Source: Furfurilactobacillus milii
Lineage (GTDB): Bacteria > Bacillota > Bacilli > Lactobacillales > Lactobacillaceae
NCBI RefSeq assembly: GCF_009864005.1
Contig: NZ_WEZQ01000005.1
Span: 124,408 to 188,407 of the forward strand
DNA length: 64,000 nucleotides
Reading direction: 5' to 3'
Shown here piece by piece: positions 20,256-31,001 of the stretch; the stretch's first letter is position 1; each line of letters starts with the position of its first letter. A program made the position numbers and the translations under genes. The notes below the pieces were generated by a model, which did not search any database, was not told the DNA's origin, and worked only from the letters and a program-made list of their open reading frames with translations.

Positions 20256-23144
20256 ATGGCCAATAAGCGAATCTATGAACTCGCGAAGGAACTTAATGTT
20301 TCCAGCAAGGAGCTCCTAACGAAAGCAAGCGCCAAGGGGATGAGTTTTAATAATCACATGGCGACCATTAGTGATGCTCAAGAAAAGACGTTACGTGGGA
20401 TTATTAAACCGACTGTTCAAGCGAAGGCTGCCAATGCCGCGGCAAATGAAAAGTCTGGTGATACCGCACCTAAACGCAAAGTCGTTCACCATTTGATCAA
20501 CAATAATAAGAAATCGGACCGTCGCCATACTAATTTTGGCCGAAACGGGGCCAACTTACACGGCGAAGGGCGGATCATGAATTTGAGTAATCCACGGACG
20601 AATAATCGTCAAACAAAGCGTCAACAAGAACAGCAGTCAACTGCGCCACGTTCTCAAGCATCTGCTTCACAAACTGCAACGAGTACTGCGGCTAAAGCGA
20701 CATCACAAGCTGTTCAGTCCACTGCAACTTCAGTGACTGCTTCGTCAGCTGTTAAGTCAACGACGCCACGTTCGCAGGCGGCTGCTAAGACAACTGCTAC
20801 AAGTCATGCACCGCGTTCTGCTGCTGCTCATACGACGAGTCGACCAACTCAGTCTCGACCGGCTGCTAGAAACACTGATCAACGTAATGGCGGTAATAAT
20901 AGTTCACGCAATAACAATAACAATCACACAACGGCTAACCGAAATGGTAGTACCAACAGTTCGCATTCAAACGGACGTAGTGGTGGTTATAACAGTAACA
21001 ACAACCGTAATGGTAGCAACACTAACAACGGTAGCCGTGACAATAACCGTAGTTATGGATCACGTAACAACAACGGTTCCAACAATTCTGGTAACTCAAA
21101 CAACCGGAACAGCACCAACTCGCGCAACACGAGTTCGCACACTTCGAGCCGATCAACTGCTAACGCTGGTGCATCATCATCCAACACCAACAGCAATGGT
21201 AGTGGTCGTAATAACCGTTTCAGTAACAGTAGTAACGGTAATCGTTTTGGCAATAACAACCGTCGTGGTGGTCGTGGCCAACAGCAATATGGACAAAAAC
21301 ACCAGAAGCGTAATAAACGTAACCAACGGATCAAGCAGACTGCTCAAGCACAGCCAGCACCAACCCGTAAGGAACGTCCATTACCAGATGTATTGATGTA
21401 TGACGTTGGCATGAACGCCCAGGACTTGAGTAAAATCTTGCACCGTGAGACCGCGGAAATCGTTAAGAAATTGTTCATGCTGGGTGTCATGGTTAACCAA
21501 AACCAAAGTTTGGATAAGGACACCATTGAAATTTTGGCAGCGGATTACGGTATTGAGGCTCAAGAAAAGCCTAAGGAAGATATTGCCGATATCGACAAAT
21601 TCTTCGAAGAGCAATCGACAACTGATCCAACTAAGCTAGTACCACGTCCACCAGTTGTAACAATCATGGGCCACGTTGACCATGGTAAAACAACACTGTT
21701 GGATCAACTGCGTAATTCTCACATTACGGCTGGTGAAGCCGGTGGGATCACTCAGAAGATTGGTGCTTATCAAGTTGAATTAAAGGGTCGTAAGATTACC
21801 TTTATCGATACACCAGGACACGCGGCCTTTACCGCTATGCGTGCACGTGGTGCTGACATTACTGATATTACGATCTTGGTCGTTGCTGCTGATGATGGTG
21901 TTATGCCTCAAACAATTGAAGCTATCCACCATGCGCAGGCTGCTAAGACGCCAATTATCGTGGCCGTTAACAAGATTGATAAGCCAGGTGCCAACCCGAA
22001 CCATGTTATTGAACAGTTGTCTGCTTACAATTTGATTCCTGAAGACTGGGGTGGCGATACCATCTTTGTCGAAATTTCAGCCAAGTACGATAAGAACCTG
22101 GATGAATTGTTGGACATGATTCTTTTGCAAGCTGACTTGATGGAACTCAAGGCAGATCCAGAACAGCGTGCTCTCGGTTCAGTTATTGAAGCACGTTTGG
22201 ACAAGGGTCGTGGCCCTGTTGCCACTGTCTTGGTTCAAGAAGGTACGCTTGAAGTCGGTGATCCAATTGTTATTGGGAACACTTACGGACGGATCCGAAC
22301 CATGAACAATGATCGTGGTCGGACTGTTAAAGAAGCTACACCTGCAACACCAGTGGAAATCACTGGGATGAACGATGTACCAGAAGCCGGCGACAAGTTT
22401 GTTGTCTTTGAAGATGAAAAATCCGCTCGGGCAGCTGGTGAGGAACGTGCTAAACGTGCCTTAGTTGAAGAACGCTCTCATGCTAACCACGTGACGTTGG
22501 ACAATCTGTTCGACACCATGAAGGAAGGCGAAATGAAGGAAGTTGACGTTATCATCAAGGCCGATGTTCAAGGTTCTGTTGAAGCGTTAGCAACTTCATT
22601 CCAGAAGATTCAGGTTGATGGTGTTCGGGTTAACATTATTCATCAGGCCGTTGGTGCCATCAATGAAAGTGATGTTACTCTGGCCGAGGCTTCAAATGCG
22701 ATCATTGTTGGCTTTAACGTTCGTCCGACCGCTCAGGCCAAGTCGCAAGCTGATAGCGATGGTGTGGACATTCGCTTGCACAACGTTATCTACAACGCTA
22801 TTGATGAAATTGAATCAGCGATGAAGGGCATGCTTGAACCTGTCTACAAAGAAGAAGTTACTGGTCAGGTTGAGGTTCGTGAACTTTACAAAGTTTCTAA
22901 AGTCGGCACTGTTGTCGGTGGTATGGTTACGGAAGGCTACATCAGTAGCGATGCCGGTGTTCGTTTGATTCGTGATGGTGTCGTCGTTTACGAAGGTAAG
23001 CTGGGCTCTCTACAACGGTTCAAGGATCAGGTTAAGCAGGTTAAAGCCGGGTTTGATCTTGGTCTAACCATTGCTGGTTATAATGACATCAAGGTTGGCG
23101 ACGTTATCGAAGCCTTCGTGATGAAGGAAGTTCCCGTCGAATAA
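20256..23144 (+). CDS. infB: Translation initiation factor IF-2
   Basis: A 962-residue GTPase that places fMet-tRNA on the 30S subunit and promotes subunit joining. The N-terminal IF2_N helix module [17 protein letters not shown] (5-21) is followed by a long low-complexity linker, about 90-370, made almost entirely of Ser, Thr, Asn, Gln, Gly, Arg and Ala. A second IF2_N module precedes the G domain: G1 GHVDHGKTT (about 472), G3 DTPGH (about 518), G4 NKID (about 571). Domains II, III and the fMet-tRNA-binding C2 domain complete it. ATG 20256 has GAGGAG upstream and lies 13 bases after ylxQ. Confidence 0.98.
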   Translation: MANKRIYELAKELNVSSKELLTKASAKGMSFNNHMATISDAQEKTLRGIIKPTVQAKAANAAANEKSGDTAPKRKVVHHLINNNKKSDRRHTNFGRNGANLHGEGRIMNLSNPRTNNRQTKRQQEQQSTAPRSQASASQTATSTAAKATSQAVQSTATSVTASSAVKSTTPRSQAAAKTTATSHAPRSAAAHTTSRPTQSRPAARNTDQRNGGNNSSRNNNNNHTTANRNGSTNSSHSNGRSGGYNSNNNRNGSNTNNGSRDNNRSYGSRNNNGSNNSGNSNNRNSTNSRNTSSHTSSRSTANAGASSSNTNSNGSGRNNRFSNSSNGNRFGNNNRRGGRGQQQYGQKHQKRNKRNQRIKQTAQAQPAPTRKERPLPDVLMYDVGMNAQDLSKILHRETAEIVKKLFMLGVMVNQNQSLDKDTIEILAADYGIEAQEKPKEDIADIDKFFEEQSTTDPTKLVPRPPVVTIMGHVDHGKTTLLDQLRNSHITAGEAGGITQKIGAYQVELKGRKITFIDTPGHAAFTAMRARGADITDITILVVAADDGVMPQTIEAIHHAQAAKTPIIVAVNKIDKPGANPNHVIEQLSAYNLIPEDWGGDTIFVEISAKYDKNLDELLDMILLQADLMELKADPEQRALGSVIEARLDKGRGPVATVLVQEGTLEVGDPIVIGNTYGRIRTMNNDRGRTVKEATPATPVEITGMNDVPEAGDKFVVFEDEKSARAAGEERAKRALVEERSHANHVTLDNLFDTMKEGEMKEVDVIIKADVQGSVEALATSFQKIQVDGVRVNIIHQAVGAINESDVTLAEASNAIIVGFNVRPTAQAKSQADSDGVDIRLHNVIYNAIDEIESAMKGMLEPVYKEEVTGQVEVRELYKVSKVGTVVGGMVTEGYISSDAGVRLIRDGVVVYEGKLGSLQRFKDQVKQVKAGFDLGLTIAGYNDIKVGDVIEAFVMKEVPVE

Positions 23145-23189
23145 TCTCGATAGTCTAGTAAATTCAAGTAACGTTAGGAGTGAAAGACG

Positions 23190-23552
23190 ATGCCAAATAA
23201 GCATTATCGTGTGGGTCGCCTGGAACAGGAGATTCAACGTGAAGTTGCTGATATTTTGCTTAAGCGGGTCCGTGATCCTCGTGTAGCCGGTGTCACTATT
23301 ACCGGTGTTGAGGTAACGGGCGACTTGCAAGAGGCAACATTGTATTACAGTATCTTGTCCGATAAGGCGAGTGATAACGAAAAGGCTGCAGCTGGATTGA
23401 GTAAGGCCAGTGGTTTGATTCGTAGTGAACTTGGCAGTCGGTTAAGTATTTACAAGACACCAGAAATTACGTTTGAACAAGATAAATCCGTTCAGTATGG
23501 TAATCATATTGATGAATTAATTAATAAATTACATCAACAAGAACGTGACTAA
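23190..23552 (+). CDS. rbfA: 30S ribosome-binding factor RbfA
   Basis: A 120-residue KH-type factor for late 30S maturation and cold adaptation. The opening RVGRLEQEIQREVADIL and RVRDPRVAGVTITGVEVTGDL are diagnostic. ATG 23190 has AGGAG eight to nine bases upstream. It is the last gene before a strong terminator, closing the rimP operon. Confidence 0.96.
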   Translation: MPNKHYRVGRLEQEIQREVADILLKRVRDPRVAGVTITGVEVTGDLQEATLYYSILSDKASDNEKAAAGLSKASGLIRSELGSRLSIYKTPEITFEQDKSVQYGNHIDELINKLHQQERD

Positions 23553-23556
23553 TCCT

Positions 23557-23592
23557 AAAAAGCGACTGCCAAGACTGGCAGTCGCTTTTTAG
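23557..23592 (+). terminator. Intrinsic terminator of the rimP-rbfA operon
   Basis: A perfect 15-bp stem AAAAAGCGACTGCCA / TGGCAGTCGCTTTTT with loop AGAC. A TATAAT box at 23605-23610 just downstream may start truB, but no convincing -35 pairs with it. Confidence 0.9.
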
Positions 23593-23689
23593 TTTTTGCT
23601 AGGTTATAATTGTGACCGTTATTAATTCAAATTGATGGACCGCTGTACGTTGGCCCATTTTTAAAAGATGAAGTGAGGTTACTGCTGCC

Positions 23690-24598
23690 ATGGAAGGAAT
23701 TTTGCCGATTAATAAGCCGCGTGGAATGACGAGTCATGACGTGGTCTTTAAACTGAGAAAAATATTGCACACAAAAAAGATTGGCCATTCTGGAACATTA
23801 GATCCAAATGTTGATGGTGTGTTGCCTATCTGTGTGGGACCGGCTACGAAGGTTGTGCCATATTTAATGGCTTCAGGAAAGGTTTACCGTGGCACAGTAA
23901 CGTTGGGGTTTGCCACGGAAACTGAAGATTTAGATGGGGCGGAGATTGCACGAAAACCCTTAACGCAGCCATTTACCGACGCTCAAATTTTGCATGCCAT
24001 GATGGGGTTAATTGGTGACATCGATCAAATTCCGCCGATGTATTCAGCAGTCAAAGTTAATGGGCGGAAGCTATACGAGTACGCTCGGGCTGGGGAAACA
24101 GTTGAACGTCCAGTACGTCATATTCATGTCGATCGTTTTGAACAAACGGGACCAACTAGTTTCGACAAAGAAAACGGAACTCAAGTGATCCCGTTTGAGA
24201 TTGGCTGTGGTAAAGGGACTTATGTTCGAACTCTTTCCGTTCAATTGGGTGAAGCGTTGGGCGTCCCCGCTGTTATGAGTGATTTGACACGTTTGAAAAG
24301 TGGCGGTTTTGATCTGTCACAAACAGTCACTTTAGAACAGGTTGCCGACGCAATGACCGAGGGCAATATTAATCAGTATTTATTGCCAATCGATGTCGCG
24401 TTGGCCCACTATCCTGTGACAGAACTAACGTTAGCAGAGTGGCAGATTGTGACAAATGGCGGTTTTTTGTCACCTTCTGTATTAGTTGACCAAGGAGTCA
24501 CTGCCCTTAAGTTTCAGAATCACATTAAGGCGCTTTACCAATTATCAACTGACGGTAAAGTAGCCAAACCACTGAAAATGTTTTCGAATCATCTGTAA
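23690..24598 (+). CDS. truB: tRNA pseudouridine(55) synthase
   Basis: A 302-residue enzyme that isomerises U55 in the T-loop of all elongator tRNAs. Near the N-terminus, PINKPRGMTSHDVV is followed by KKIGHSGTLDP, where Asp-38 is the catalytic nucleophile. A C-terminal PUA-like region of about 80 residues fits the family. ATG 23690 has GTGAGG at a spacing of about 10. It is followed 41 bases later by ribF, the usual partner. Confidence 0.96.
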   Translation: MEGILPINKPRGMTSHDVVFKLRKILHTKKIGHSGTLDPNVDGVLPICVGPATKVVPYLMASGKVYRGTVTLGFATETEDLDGAEIARKPLTQPFTDAQILHAMMGLIGDIDQIPPMYSAVKVNGRKLYEYARAGETVERPVRHIHVDRFEQTGPTSFDKENGTQVIPFEIGCGKGTYVRTLSVQLGEALGVPAVMSDLTRLKSGGFDLSQTVTLEQVADAMTEGNINQYLLPIDVALAHYPVTELTLAEWQIVTNGGFLSPSVLVDQGVTALKFQNHIKALYQLSTDGKVAKPLKMFSNHL

Positions 24599-24639
24599 TG
24601 GGTGTAAATTAAAATTTTTGATATTGAAGGTGCGAAACA

Positions 24640-25614
24640 TTGCAAGTTATTTATTTACGACATCCATACCGACCAGAACAAATTCCTGATGGACCGGTTG
24701 TTTTAGCAATGGGATTTTTCGATGGTGTGCATATTGGTCACCAGACGGTAATTGAGCGGGCACGCAAATTGGCCAATGAGCGGGGTGTCAAACTTGCGGT
24801 GTTGACTTACACACATCATCCTTCAATTGTTTACAAAACATCTGTTGACTCTTTTCGCTACTTATCAACGTTTGACCGTAAACTAGAATTATTAGATCAG
24901 CTAGGTGTTGATATTGTGTATGGAATTAGTTTTACCTCCCAGTTGTCGGCAGTTGTCCCACAGGAATTTGTTGACGATTACATGGTTGGCTTACATGCAG
25001 TAGCCGTGGTTGCCGGATTTGATCATACGTATGGCAAGAAAGCCATCGCCGGGATGGCACAATTACCCGCTTATGCTAAGGGGCGTTTTGATGTGGTTGA
25101 GGTCAAACAAGTGGCCATTGACCAAGCAAAGGATAGTTCGACTCGAATTCGTCAGTTAATTGATGACGGTCAACTGGCACAAGCCAACGAGTTGTTGGGA
25201 TACACGTACCAAACTACCGGAATTATTGTTCACGGTGAGGCGCGTGGGCGGACATTAGGGTATCCAACGGCTAATGTTGATCCGACAGCGAGTGAACGGG
25301 TTCCAGGCATTGGGATTTACGCGGTGTGGCTCCAAATCGGTCAGCGATGGTATCCGGGCATGGCGTCAATAGGCCGCAACGAAACTTTTGGGGAGCATCG
25401 GCCTGTCACTATCGAGATTAATCTGCTTGATTTTAATCAGGAGGTTTACGGTGAAGAGGTTAAGGTCGCTTGGGGCGCATATCTGCGCGGTCAAGTTAAG
25501 TTTGACGGTGCTGATGCTTTGGTACGTCAACTAGATCAGGATGCTGCCGATACACGGGTGTTCATGGCGAAACACCTCGAAGGACCCGTTGAACAGTTAT
25601 CGATGAAACAGTAA
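24640..25614 (+). CDS. ribF: Bifunctional riboflavin kinase/FAD synthetase
   Basis: A 324-residue enzyme that phosphorylates riboflavin to FMN and adenylylates FMN to FAD. The N-terminal adenylyltransferase domain has the nucleotide-binding GFFDGVHIGH (25-34) and a later SSTRIRQL. The C-terminal kinase domain has GRTLGYPTANV (about 204-214). The start is TTG 24640, supported by GAAGGTG seven to ten bases upstream and by family alignment. No FMN riboswitch is visible before it. Confidence 0.96.
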   Translation: MQVIYLRHPYRPEQIPDGPVVLAMGFFDGVHIGHQTVIERARKLANERGVKLAVLTYTHHPSIVYKTSVDSFRYLSTFDRKLELLDQLGVDIVYGISFTSQLSAVVPQEFVDDYMVGLHAVAVVAGFDHTYGKKAIAGMAQLPAYAKGRFDVVEVKQVAIDQAKDSSTRIRQLIDDGQLAQANELLGYTYQTTGIIVHGEARGRTLGYPTANVDPTASERVPGIGIYAVWLQIGQRWYPGMASIGRNETFGEHRPVTIEINLLDFNQEVYGEEVKVAWGAYLRGQVKFDGADALVRQLDQDAADTRVFMAKHLEGPVEQLSMKQ

Positions 25615-25623
25615 CTTTTAACG

Positions 25624-25668
25624 AAAGAACGGTTTTTTCCACATTGGGAAAGAAGCCGTTCTTTTATT
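25624..25668 (+). terminator. Intrinsic terminator after ribF
   Basis: AAAGAACGG pairs with CCGTTCTTT around a T-rich/A-rich inner stem (TTTTTTCC with GGGAAAGA), followed by TTTTATTGTTTTT. Confidence 0.85.
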
Positions 25669-25769
25669 GTTTTTAGACGGAAGATACTGTTCAATTCCAT
25701 CTATCATTTGACGGTTAAGTGCGTTGAAAAAAATAATTAACAAAAGATGTTTGAACTCGCCAAAATTGT

Positions 25770-25798
25770 TTGACTTTGTTTGACCAAGTTGTTATATT
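25770..25798 (+). promoter_or_regulatory. Sigma-A promoter of the hrcA heat-shock operon
   Basis: TTGACT (25770-25775), a 17-base spacer and TATATT (25793-25798). The CIRCE operator begins 12 bases downstream, overlapping the expected start of transcription. Confidence 0.85.
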
Positions 25799-25809
25799 AG
25801 TAACTGTTC

Positions 25810-25836
25810 TTAGCACTCAAATAGCGTAAGTGCTAA
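25810..25836 (+). promoter_or_regulatory. CIRCE operator (HrcA binding site)
   Basis: TTAGCACTC-N9-AAGTGCTAA, the canonical CIRCE inverted repeat with one departure (A for G at the first base of the right arm). HrcA bound here would repress hrcA-grpE-dnaK until heat or misfolded proteins titrate GroEL. The right arm runs into the hrcA translation start region. Confidence 0.95.
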
Positions 25837-25841
25837 AAGGG

Positions 25842-26888
25842 GTGATTAAGACGCTAACAGAACGACAAAAAGTGATTTTGCAAGCTATTGTGCGTGAGTA
25901 TACGGAAACCGGTGCGGCAGTTGGGTCTAAGGCCCTCGCAGCCCGTTTGCCAATTCACGTTAGCTCTGCAACAATCCGCAATGAAATGGCATCGTTGGAA
26001 GAACAAGGTTATGTTCAAAAAGAGCATACGTCTTCGGGACGGATTCCGTCACTGGCAGGTTACCGTTATTATGTTGACCATCTGGTTAATAATGATGCAG
26101 TGGCACATGCCGATATTCAGTTAATTCAAAATGAATTGAGCGGTTCTTTCAATAAGATTGATGAAATCATTGAAGAGTCAGCCAATTTGTTATCTGAATT
26201 GACTTCATATACTGCGTTTACGCTCAAGCCTGAACAGGCGGATGCGAGACTAAGTGGATTTCGGTTGGTGCCTTTAGGTAATCGACAGGTGATGGCCATT
26301 TTGGTGATGGACAGCGGTGAAGTTGCTAACCAAACGTTCACGATTCCACGCTCAATGTCCAGCGATCAGCTGGAAACAGTAGTTCGTTTGATTAATGATC
26401 AGTTGGTTGGTTTGCCAATCACTGAGATTGTGGACAAACTACGTGTGGAAATCCCCGCGAAAGTTGGTCAGTACATGCAGACACCGGAAGGTTTTTTACA
26501 AATTTTCGGTCGTGTGCTGGATCAAGCAGCTACGGAACGTTTCTTCGTTGGTGGTCGCTTAAACTTGCTGAACTTTTCTGTTAACCACAATCCGCAGGAC
26601 TTAAAATCGCTGTATCAATTGTTTGACACGTCAGATGATATTGCCAGCGTTTTAAGCCCACCGGATAATAAGGTGCAGGTGAAAATTGGTAATGAAATTA
26701 CCAATGATTTGCTTAAGCACTATAGTTTGGTTACAGGAACTTACGATGTGGGTTCCCACGGAAGAGGTATGATTGCCGTGTTAGGTCCAACGCGGATGCC
26801 ATATTCACGGATGATTGGTTTAGTTGGTGCATTCCGACAAGAACTGGCCGCTAAGCTTTTGGATTATTATCGAAACCTGGATGACTAA
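25842..26888 (+). CDS. hrcA: Heat-inducible transcription repressor HrcA
   Basis: A DNA-binding repressor of class I heat-shock genes that acts at CIRCE. It has an N-terminal winged helix (LTERQKVILQAIVREY, then SSATIRNEMASLEEQGYVQ and HTSSGRIPS), followed by the HrcA dimerisation/inserted domains. About 348 residues from GTG 25842. The start is uncertain: homologues begin with Met directly before LTERQ, where this sequence has ACG (25851). The good ribosome binding site AAAGGGGTG is spaced for that codon, not for the GTGs at 25830 or 25842. First gene of the hrcA-grpE-dnaK operon. Confidence 0.92.
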   Translation: MIKTLTERQKVILQAIVREYTETGAAVGSKALAARLPIHVSSATIRNEMASLEEQGYVQKEHTSSGRIPSLAGYRYYVDHLVNNDAVAHADIQLIQNELSGSFNKIDEIIEESANLLSELTSYTAFTLKPEQADARLSGFRLVPLGNRQVMAILVMDSGEVANQTFTIPRSMSSDQLETVVRLINDQLVGLPITEIVDKLRVEIPAKVGQYMQTPEGFLQIFGRVLDQAATERFFVGGRLNLLNFSVNHNPQDLKSLYQLFDTSDDIASVLSPPDNKVQVKIGNEITNDLLKHYSLVTGTYDVGSHGRGMIAVLGPTRMPYSRMIGLVGAFRQELAAKLLDYYRNLDD

Positions 26889-26941
26889 TTTTTTTACCAG
26901 TCACCAGTGGTTTGACTATAAAATTAAATGGAGGTGGCAGT

Positions 26942-27538
26942 TTGTCAAATAAAAAAGAAGCCCAATCATCAGCAGCAAAAGATGATCAACAAGCTAAGGC
27001 AAACGCAGCTAAAGCGAAGGATCCAACGGCTAAGGACATTAAGAAAAAGGTTCAACAGCCAACGGAGAATGATACTGTTGATCAATCTGCTGAAATTGAT
27101 AAGCTGAATGATAAGTTGGCAGAGAAGGATGATCAACTACTTCGAGCACAGGCAGAAATTGCCAACATTCAACAGCGGCAAAAGAAGGAAACTGCGCAGT
27201 TGATGAAGTACGATGGTCAACAGTTGGCGCACGACGTCGTTCCCGAGTTGGATAACCTTGAACGCGCATTGAATACAGACGTTCAGGATGAGGCTGCAAA
27301 GCAGTTGAAGCACGGTGTTGAAATGGTGTATAACCACCTTCAAAATGCTTTGAAGGAAAACAACGTGACGGAGATTGAAGCGCTCAACAAACCGTTTGAT
27401 CCAACGTTGCACCAAGCAGTCCAGACCACACCGGTTGGTCCTGATCAGAAACCGGATACCGTTGTGGCAGTGCTTCAAAAGGGCTACATGCTTAAAGATC
27501 GCGTTTTACGTCCAGCAATGGTCGTTGTCGCGCAGTAA
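26942..27538 (+). CDS. grpE: Nucleotide exchange factor GrpE
   Basis: A 198-residue DnaK co-chaperone that releases ADP from DnaK. The first 55 residues are a low-complexity, charged, disordered segment. A long coiled-coil (about 55-130) follows, with DQLLRAQAEIANIQQRQKKE, then the beta domain with PFDPTLHQAVQ and GYMLKDRVLRPAMVVVAQ. The start is TTG 26942 with GGAGGTGG upstream; the in-frame ATG at 26912 has no such site. Confidence 0.95.
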   Translation: MSNKKEAQSSAAKDDQQAKANAAKAKDPTAKDIKKKVQQPTENDTVDQSAEIDKLNDKLAEKDDQLLRAQAEIANIQQRQKKETAQLMKYDGQQLAHDVVPELDNLERALNTDVQDEAAKQLKHGVEMVYNHLQNALKENNVTEIEALNKPFDPTLHQAVQTTPVGPDQKPDTVVAVLQKGYMLKDRVLRPAMVVVAQ

Positions 27539-27572
27539 GCGATTAGATTAAATAATAAGGAAGTTTATAAAA

Positions 27573-29432
27573 ATGGCTAAAATTATTGGAATTGACTTAG
27601 GTACTACGAACTCAGCGGTTGCTGTTCTTGAAGGCAGTCAACCAAAGATTATCGCTAATCCAGAAGGTAACCGGACAACGCCATCTGTTGTCTCATTCAA
27701 GAATGGTGAAACACAGGTCGGTGAAGTTGCCAAACGGCAAGCAATCACTAACCCTAACACCGTTCGTTCAATCAAGCGTCACATGGGTGAAGCAGGCTAC
27801 ACGGTTGATATTGAAGGTAAGAAATATACGCCTCAAGAAATTTCAGCAATGATCTTACAGTATATCAAGAGTTTTGCTGAAGATTACCTTGGTGAAAAGG
27901 TTGAACAAGCAGTTATTACTGTTCCTGCTTACTTTAACGATGCCCAACGCCAAGCAACCAAAGATGCTGGTAAAATTGCTGGTTTAAATGTTGAACGAAT
28001 CATTAACGAACCAACGGCGTCTGCTTTAGCCTATGGTTTGGACAAAAAAGACAAAGATGAAAAAATTTTAGTCTACGACCTTGGTGGTGGGACATTTGAT
28101 GTTTCTATCCTTGAATTAGGTGACGGTGTCTTTGATGTTCTGTCAACGAATGGTGACACGCATCTTGGTGGTGACGACTTTGACCAAAAGATCATTGACT
28201 GGTTAGTTGATGGTTTCAAGAAGACCAATGGTGTGGACTTATCTAAAGACACCATGGCTATGCAACGGTTGAAGGATGCTGCTGAAAAGGCCAAGAAGGA
28301 TCTGTCAGGTGTTAATGAAGCGCAAATTAGTTTGCCATTTATTTCCAGTGGTGATAACGGCCCATTACATTTGGAAGAAACATTGTCACGTGCTCAATTC
28401 AACCAAATGACGGCTGACTTAATCGAACGGACTAAGACACCTGTTCAAAACGCTCTGCGTGATGCTGACTTGTCAATGGACGACATTGACGAAGTTATCT
28501 TAAACGGTGGTTCCACTCGGATTCCAGCTGTTCAAGAAGCTGTTAAGGACATGGCCGGCAAGGAACCTAACCACTCCATCAACCCTGATGAAGCCGTTGC
28601 TCTTGGTGCCGCTGTTCAAGGTGGTGTTATCACTGGTGATGTGAAGGATGTTGTTTTGCTTGATGTTACGCCATTGTCACTTGGTATCGAAACCATGGGC
28701 GGTGTCTTCACGAAGTTGATTGATCGTAACACAACAATTCCAACGTCTAAGAGTCAAACATTCTCAACCGCTGCCGATAATCAACCGGCTGTTGATATTC
28801 ACGTGCTCCAAGGTGAACGACCAATGGCAGCTGATAACAAGACATTGGGTAACTTCCAATTAAGTGATATTCCTGCTGCACCTCGTGGTGTCCCACAAAT
28901 TCAAGTTACGTTCGACATTGATAAGAACGGGATCGTTAACGTTTCCGCTAAGGATATGGGAACGAACAAGGAACAAAAGATTACCATTAAGAGTAACTCC
29001 GGTTTGTCTGACGATGAAATCGAACGGATGAAGAAGGAAGCCGAAGAAAACGCTGACGCCGACAAGAAGCGTAAGGAAGATGCTGACCTTAAGAACGAAG
29101 TCGACCAATTATTGTTCCAAGTTGACAAGACTTTGGAAGAACTTAAGGGCAAGGTCTCTGATGACGAAGTTAAGAAAGCAACCGATGCACGCGATGCATT
29201 GAAGAAGGCTCAATCTGACAACAACGTTGAAGAAATGAAGACCAAGAAGGATGAACTGAACAAGATCGTTCAAGACCTTACGGTTAAGTTGTATCAACAA
29301 AATGCTAGTTCCGGACAAGCTGCTGATGGTTCTGCTGCTGGTCAGGATGGCAGTCAAGCAGGTTCTGCTGACGGCGATGGCAAGACGGTTGATGGCGACT
29401 TTAAAGAGGTTAACCCTGACGACAAGAAGTAG
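27573..29432 (+). CDS. dnaK: Chaperone DnaK (Hsp70)
   Basis: A 619-residue ATP-dependent chaperone. The ATPase domain starts [13 protein letters not shown] and has [24 protein letters not shown] and [13 protein letters not shown]. The substrate domain has [14 protein letters not shown] and a helical lid with many Lys and Glu. The C-terminus is Gly/Ala/Ser/Asp-rich. It lacks the roughly 24-residue insertion in the ATPase domain found in Gram-negative DnaK, consistent with Firmicutes. ATG 27573 has AAGGA upstream; 34 bases after grpE. Confidence 0.98.
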   Translation: MAKIIGIDLGTTNSAVAVLEGSQPKIIANPEGNRTTPSVVSFKNGETQVGEVAKRQAITNPNTVRSIKRHMGEAGYTVDIEGKKYTPQEISAMILQYIKSFAEDYLGEKVEQAVITVPAYFNDAQRQATKDAGKIAGLNVERIINEPTASALAYGLDKKDKDEKILVYDLGGGTFDVSILELGDGVFDVLSTNGDTHLGGDDFDQKIIDWLVDGFKKTNGVDLSKDTMAMQRLKDAAEKAKKDLSGVNEAQISLPFISSGDNGPLHLEETLSRAQFNQMTADLIERTKTPVQNALRDADLSMDDIDEVILNGGSTRIPAVQEAVKDMAGKEPNHSINPDEAVALGAAVQGGVITGDVKDVVLLDVTPLSLGIETMGGVFTKLIDRNTTIPTSKSQTFSTAADNQPAVDIHVLQGERPMAADNKTLGNFQLSDIPAAPRGVPQIQVTFDIDKNGIVNVSAKDMGTNKEQKITIKSNSGLSDDEIERMKKEAEENADADKKRKEDADLKNEVDQLLFQVDKTLEELKGKVSDDEVKKATDARDALKKAQSDNNVEEMKTKKDELNKIVQDLTVKLYQQNASSGQAADGSAAGQDGSQAGSADGDGKTVDGDFKEVNPDDKK

Positions 29433-29457
29433 TCTTTCGCATAAGAAATAGCGATAC

Positions 29458-29492
29458 AAGAGTCAAAGGCGCATGCGCATCTTTGACTCTTT
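29458..29492 (+). terminator. Hairpin after dnaK
   Basis: AAGAGTCAAAG (29458-29468) pairs with CTTTGACTCTT (29481-29491); the loop contains the palindrome GCGCATGCGC. The T run is short, so read-through into dnaJ is likely. A weak -10 (TACTAA near 29530) could add independent dnaJ transcription. Confidence 0.65.
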
Positions 29493-29607
29493 GTGTATGT
29501 GAAGACCATTTCTGTGGTAAACTTACGCAATACTAAACAAAAGGCAGAAGCTCATGGTATTCGGTACTAGGTTATCGACATGACAAGCTTTAATTGGGGG
29601 TTCACAC

Positions 29608-30741
29608 ATGTCTCAAGGAAGAGACCCGTATGACGTGCTCGGCGTGGGTCGAGATGCGTCTCAGGATGATATTAAAAAGGCGTTTCGTAAACTTTCCAAA
29701 AAGTATCACCCGGACTTGAATAAAGCCCCAGATGCTGAGGAGAAGTTTAAAGAAGTTGCTGACGCTTACGAAAAGATTGGCGATCCGCAAAAGCGCCAAC
29801 AGTATGACCAATATGGTGATGCTGGGCAGCAGTTCGGCGGTGGCCAAGGTGGTTTCGGCGGTCAGGGCTTTGGTGGCTTTAGTGGTGGTCAAAGCTTTGG
29901 CGGTTTTGACGATATCTTTAGTCAAATGTTTGGGGGCGGTGGTGCATCTCGCCGCAATCCAAGCGCACCGCAACCTGGTCAGGACTTACAGTACTCGATG
30001 AGCTTAAAGTTCGAAGAAGCCATTTTCGGTAAAAAAACAACAATTAAATATGACCGTGAAGAAGTTTGCCACACTTGTGGCGGTAACGGGGCTAAGCCTG
30101 GTACTTCTCCGGTAACGTGTCATAAATGTGGTGGTACTGGCTACGTTGAAACAGTGCGTAACACACCACTGGGTCAGATGCGTTCACAACAAGTTTGTGA
30201 CGTTTGTGGCGGTACTGGTAAAGAGATTAAAGAAAAGTGCCCAACCTGTCATGGTACAGGTCACAATACTGAAAACCACGAAATTGAAGTCACTGTTCCT
30301 GCAGGTGTCGACGATGGTCAGCAAATGCGCTTACAAGGTCAAGGTGAAGCCGGAACGAATGGCGGTCCTTACGGAGATCTGTACATTGTCTTTACGGTTC
30401 AACCAAGTAAAGATTTTCAGCGTGATGGCGCCGATATTTACTTCAGTCAACCGTTGACGTTTGCTCAAGCTGCGTTAGGTGACGAAATTGAAGTGAAAAC
30501 CGTACATGGTAATGTTAACTTGAAGATTCCAGCTGGTACGCAGACCGGTACTAATTTTAGGTTGCGCGGCAAGGGTGCACCTCATTTGCGCGGCAATGGC
30601 AATGGTGATGAACGCGTTACAGTAACGGTTCAAACACCTAAAGGTCTTAATAAGGCTCAAAAGGATGCACTTAAAGCTTTTGCCAAGGCTAGCGGTGAAG
30701 ATGTCCCAACTGGTCATGGCGGTCTATTTGGCCGACGTTAA
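29608..30741 (+). CDS. dnaJ: Chaperone protein DnaJ (Hsp40)
   Basis: A 377-residue type I J-protein that delivers substrate to DnaK and triggers ATP hydrolysis. The J domain has HPD at 34-36, followed by a Gly/Phe-rich linker (about 72-115). A zinc region with four CxxCxGxG-type repeats ([32 protein letters not shown]; about 154-222) and the C-terminal substrate domains complete it. ATG 29608 has GGGGG upstream. It follows dnaK after a 175-base gap with a leaky terminator. Confidence 0.98.
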   Translation: MSQGRDPYDVLGVGRDASQDDIKKAFRKLSKKYHPDLNKAPDAEEKFKEVADAYEKIGDPQKRQQYDQYGDAGQQFGGGQGGFGGQGFGGFSGGQSFGGFDDIFSQMFGGGGASRRNPSAPQPGQDLQYSMSLKFEEAIFGKKTTIKYDREEVCHTCGGNGAKPGTSPVTCHKCGGTGYVETVRNTPLGQMRSQQVCDVCGGTGKEIKEKCPTCHGTGHNTENHEIEVTVPAGVDDGQQMRLQGQGEAGTNGGPYGDLYIVFTVQPSKDFQRDGADIYFSQPLTFAQAALGDEIEVKTVHGNVNLKIPAGTQTGTNFRLRGKGAPHLRGNGNGDERVTVTVQTPKGLNKAQKDALKAFAKASGEDVPTGHGGLFGRR

Positions 30742-30764
30742 CAAGCAGTTGAATGGAAATGAAT

Positions 30765-30815
30765 GATAAGGCGTATTCTGCGGTAAAATGACTGTAGAGT
30801 ACGTCTTTATCTTTA
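30765..30815 (+). terminator. Probable terminator after dnaJ
   Basis: GATAAGGCGTATTCT pairs with AGAGTACGTCTTTATC, with one bulge and some G-U pairs, followed by a TTTAT tract. Imperfect, but well placed to end the heat-shock cluster. Confidence 0.6.
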
Positions 30816-30888
30816 TACTAGCGAATTGAAGCTTGCCGATTGTTTGAGCACTAGTGGAAACTTTAGGCGACCATTTGTTTGATATAAA

Positions 30889-30917
30889 TTGTCGCAGGCC
30901 AAGATCATTGGTATAAT
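30889..30917 (+). promoter_or_regulatory. Sigma-A promoter for lepA
   Basis: TTGTCG (30889-30894), a 17-base spacer and a perfect TATAAT (30912-30917), about 85 bases before the lepA start. Confidence 0.8.
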
Positions 30918-31001
30918 AAATGTTTAGAATTCAACGTTATCAAAAGGTAATGTGTGACAATACCGAAGATTAGCTTCGTGAGTTACAGGGAGGAAATGTG
31001 C

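Noticed and set aside
20806-21396. 196-codon plus-strand frame inside infB
   Set aside because: An alternative frame of the low-complexity IF-2 linker; repetitive Thr/Val content with no independent signals.
24599-24639. FMN riboswitch before ribF
   Set aside because: The gap is only 41 bases and lacks the conserved elements of that class.
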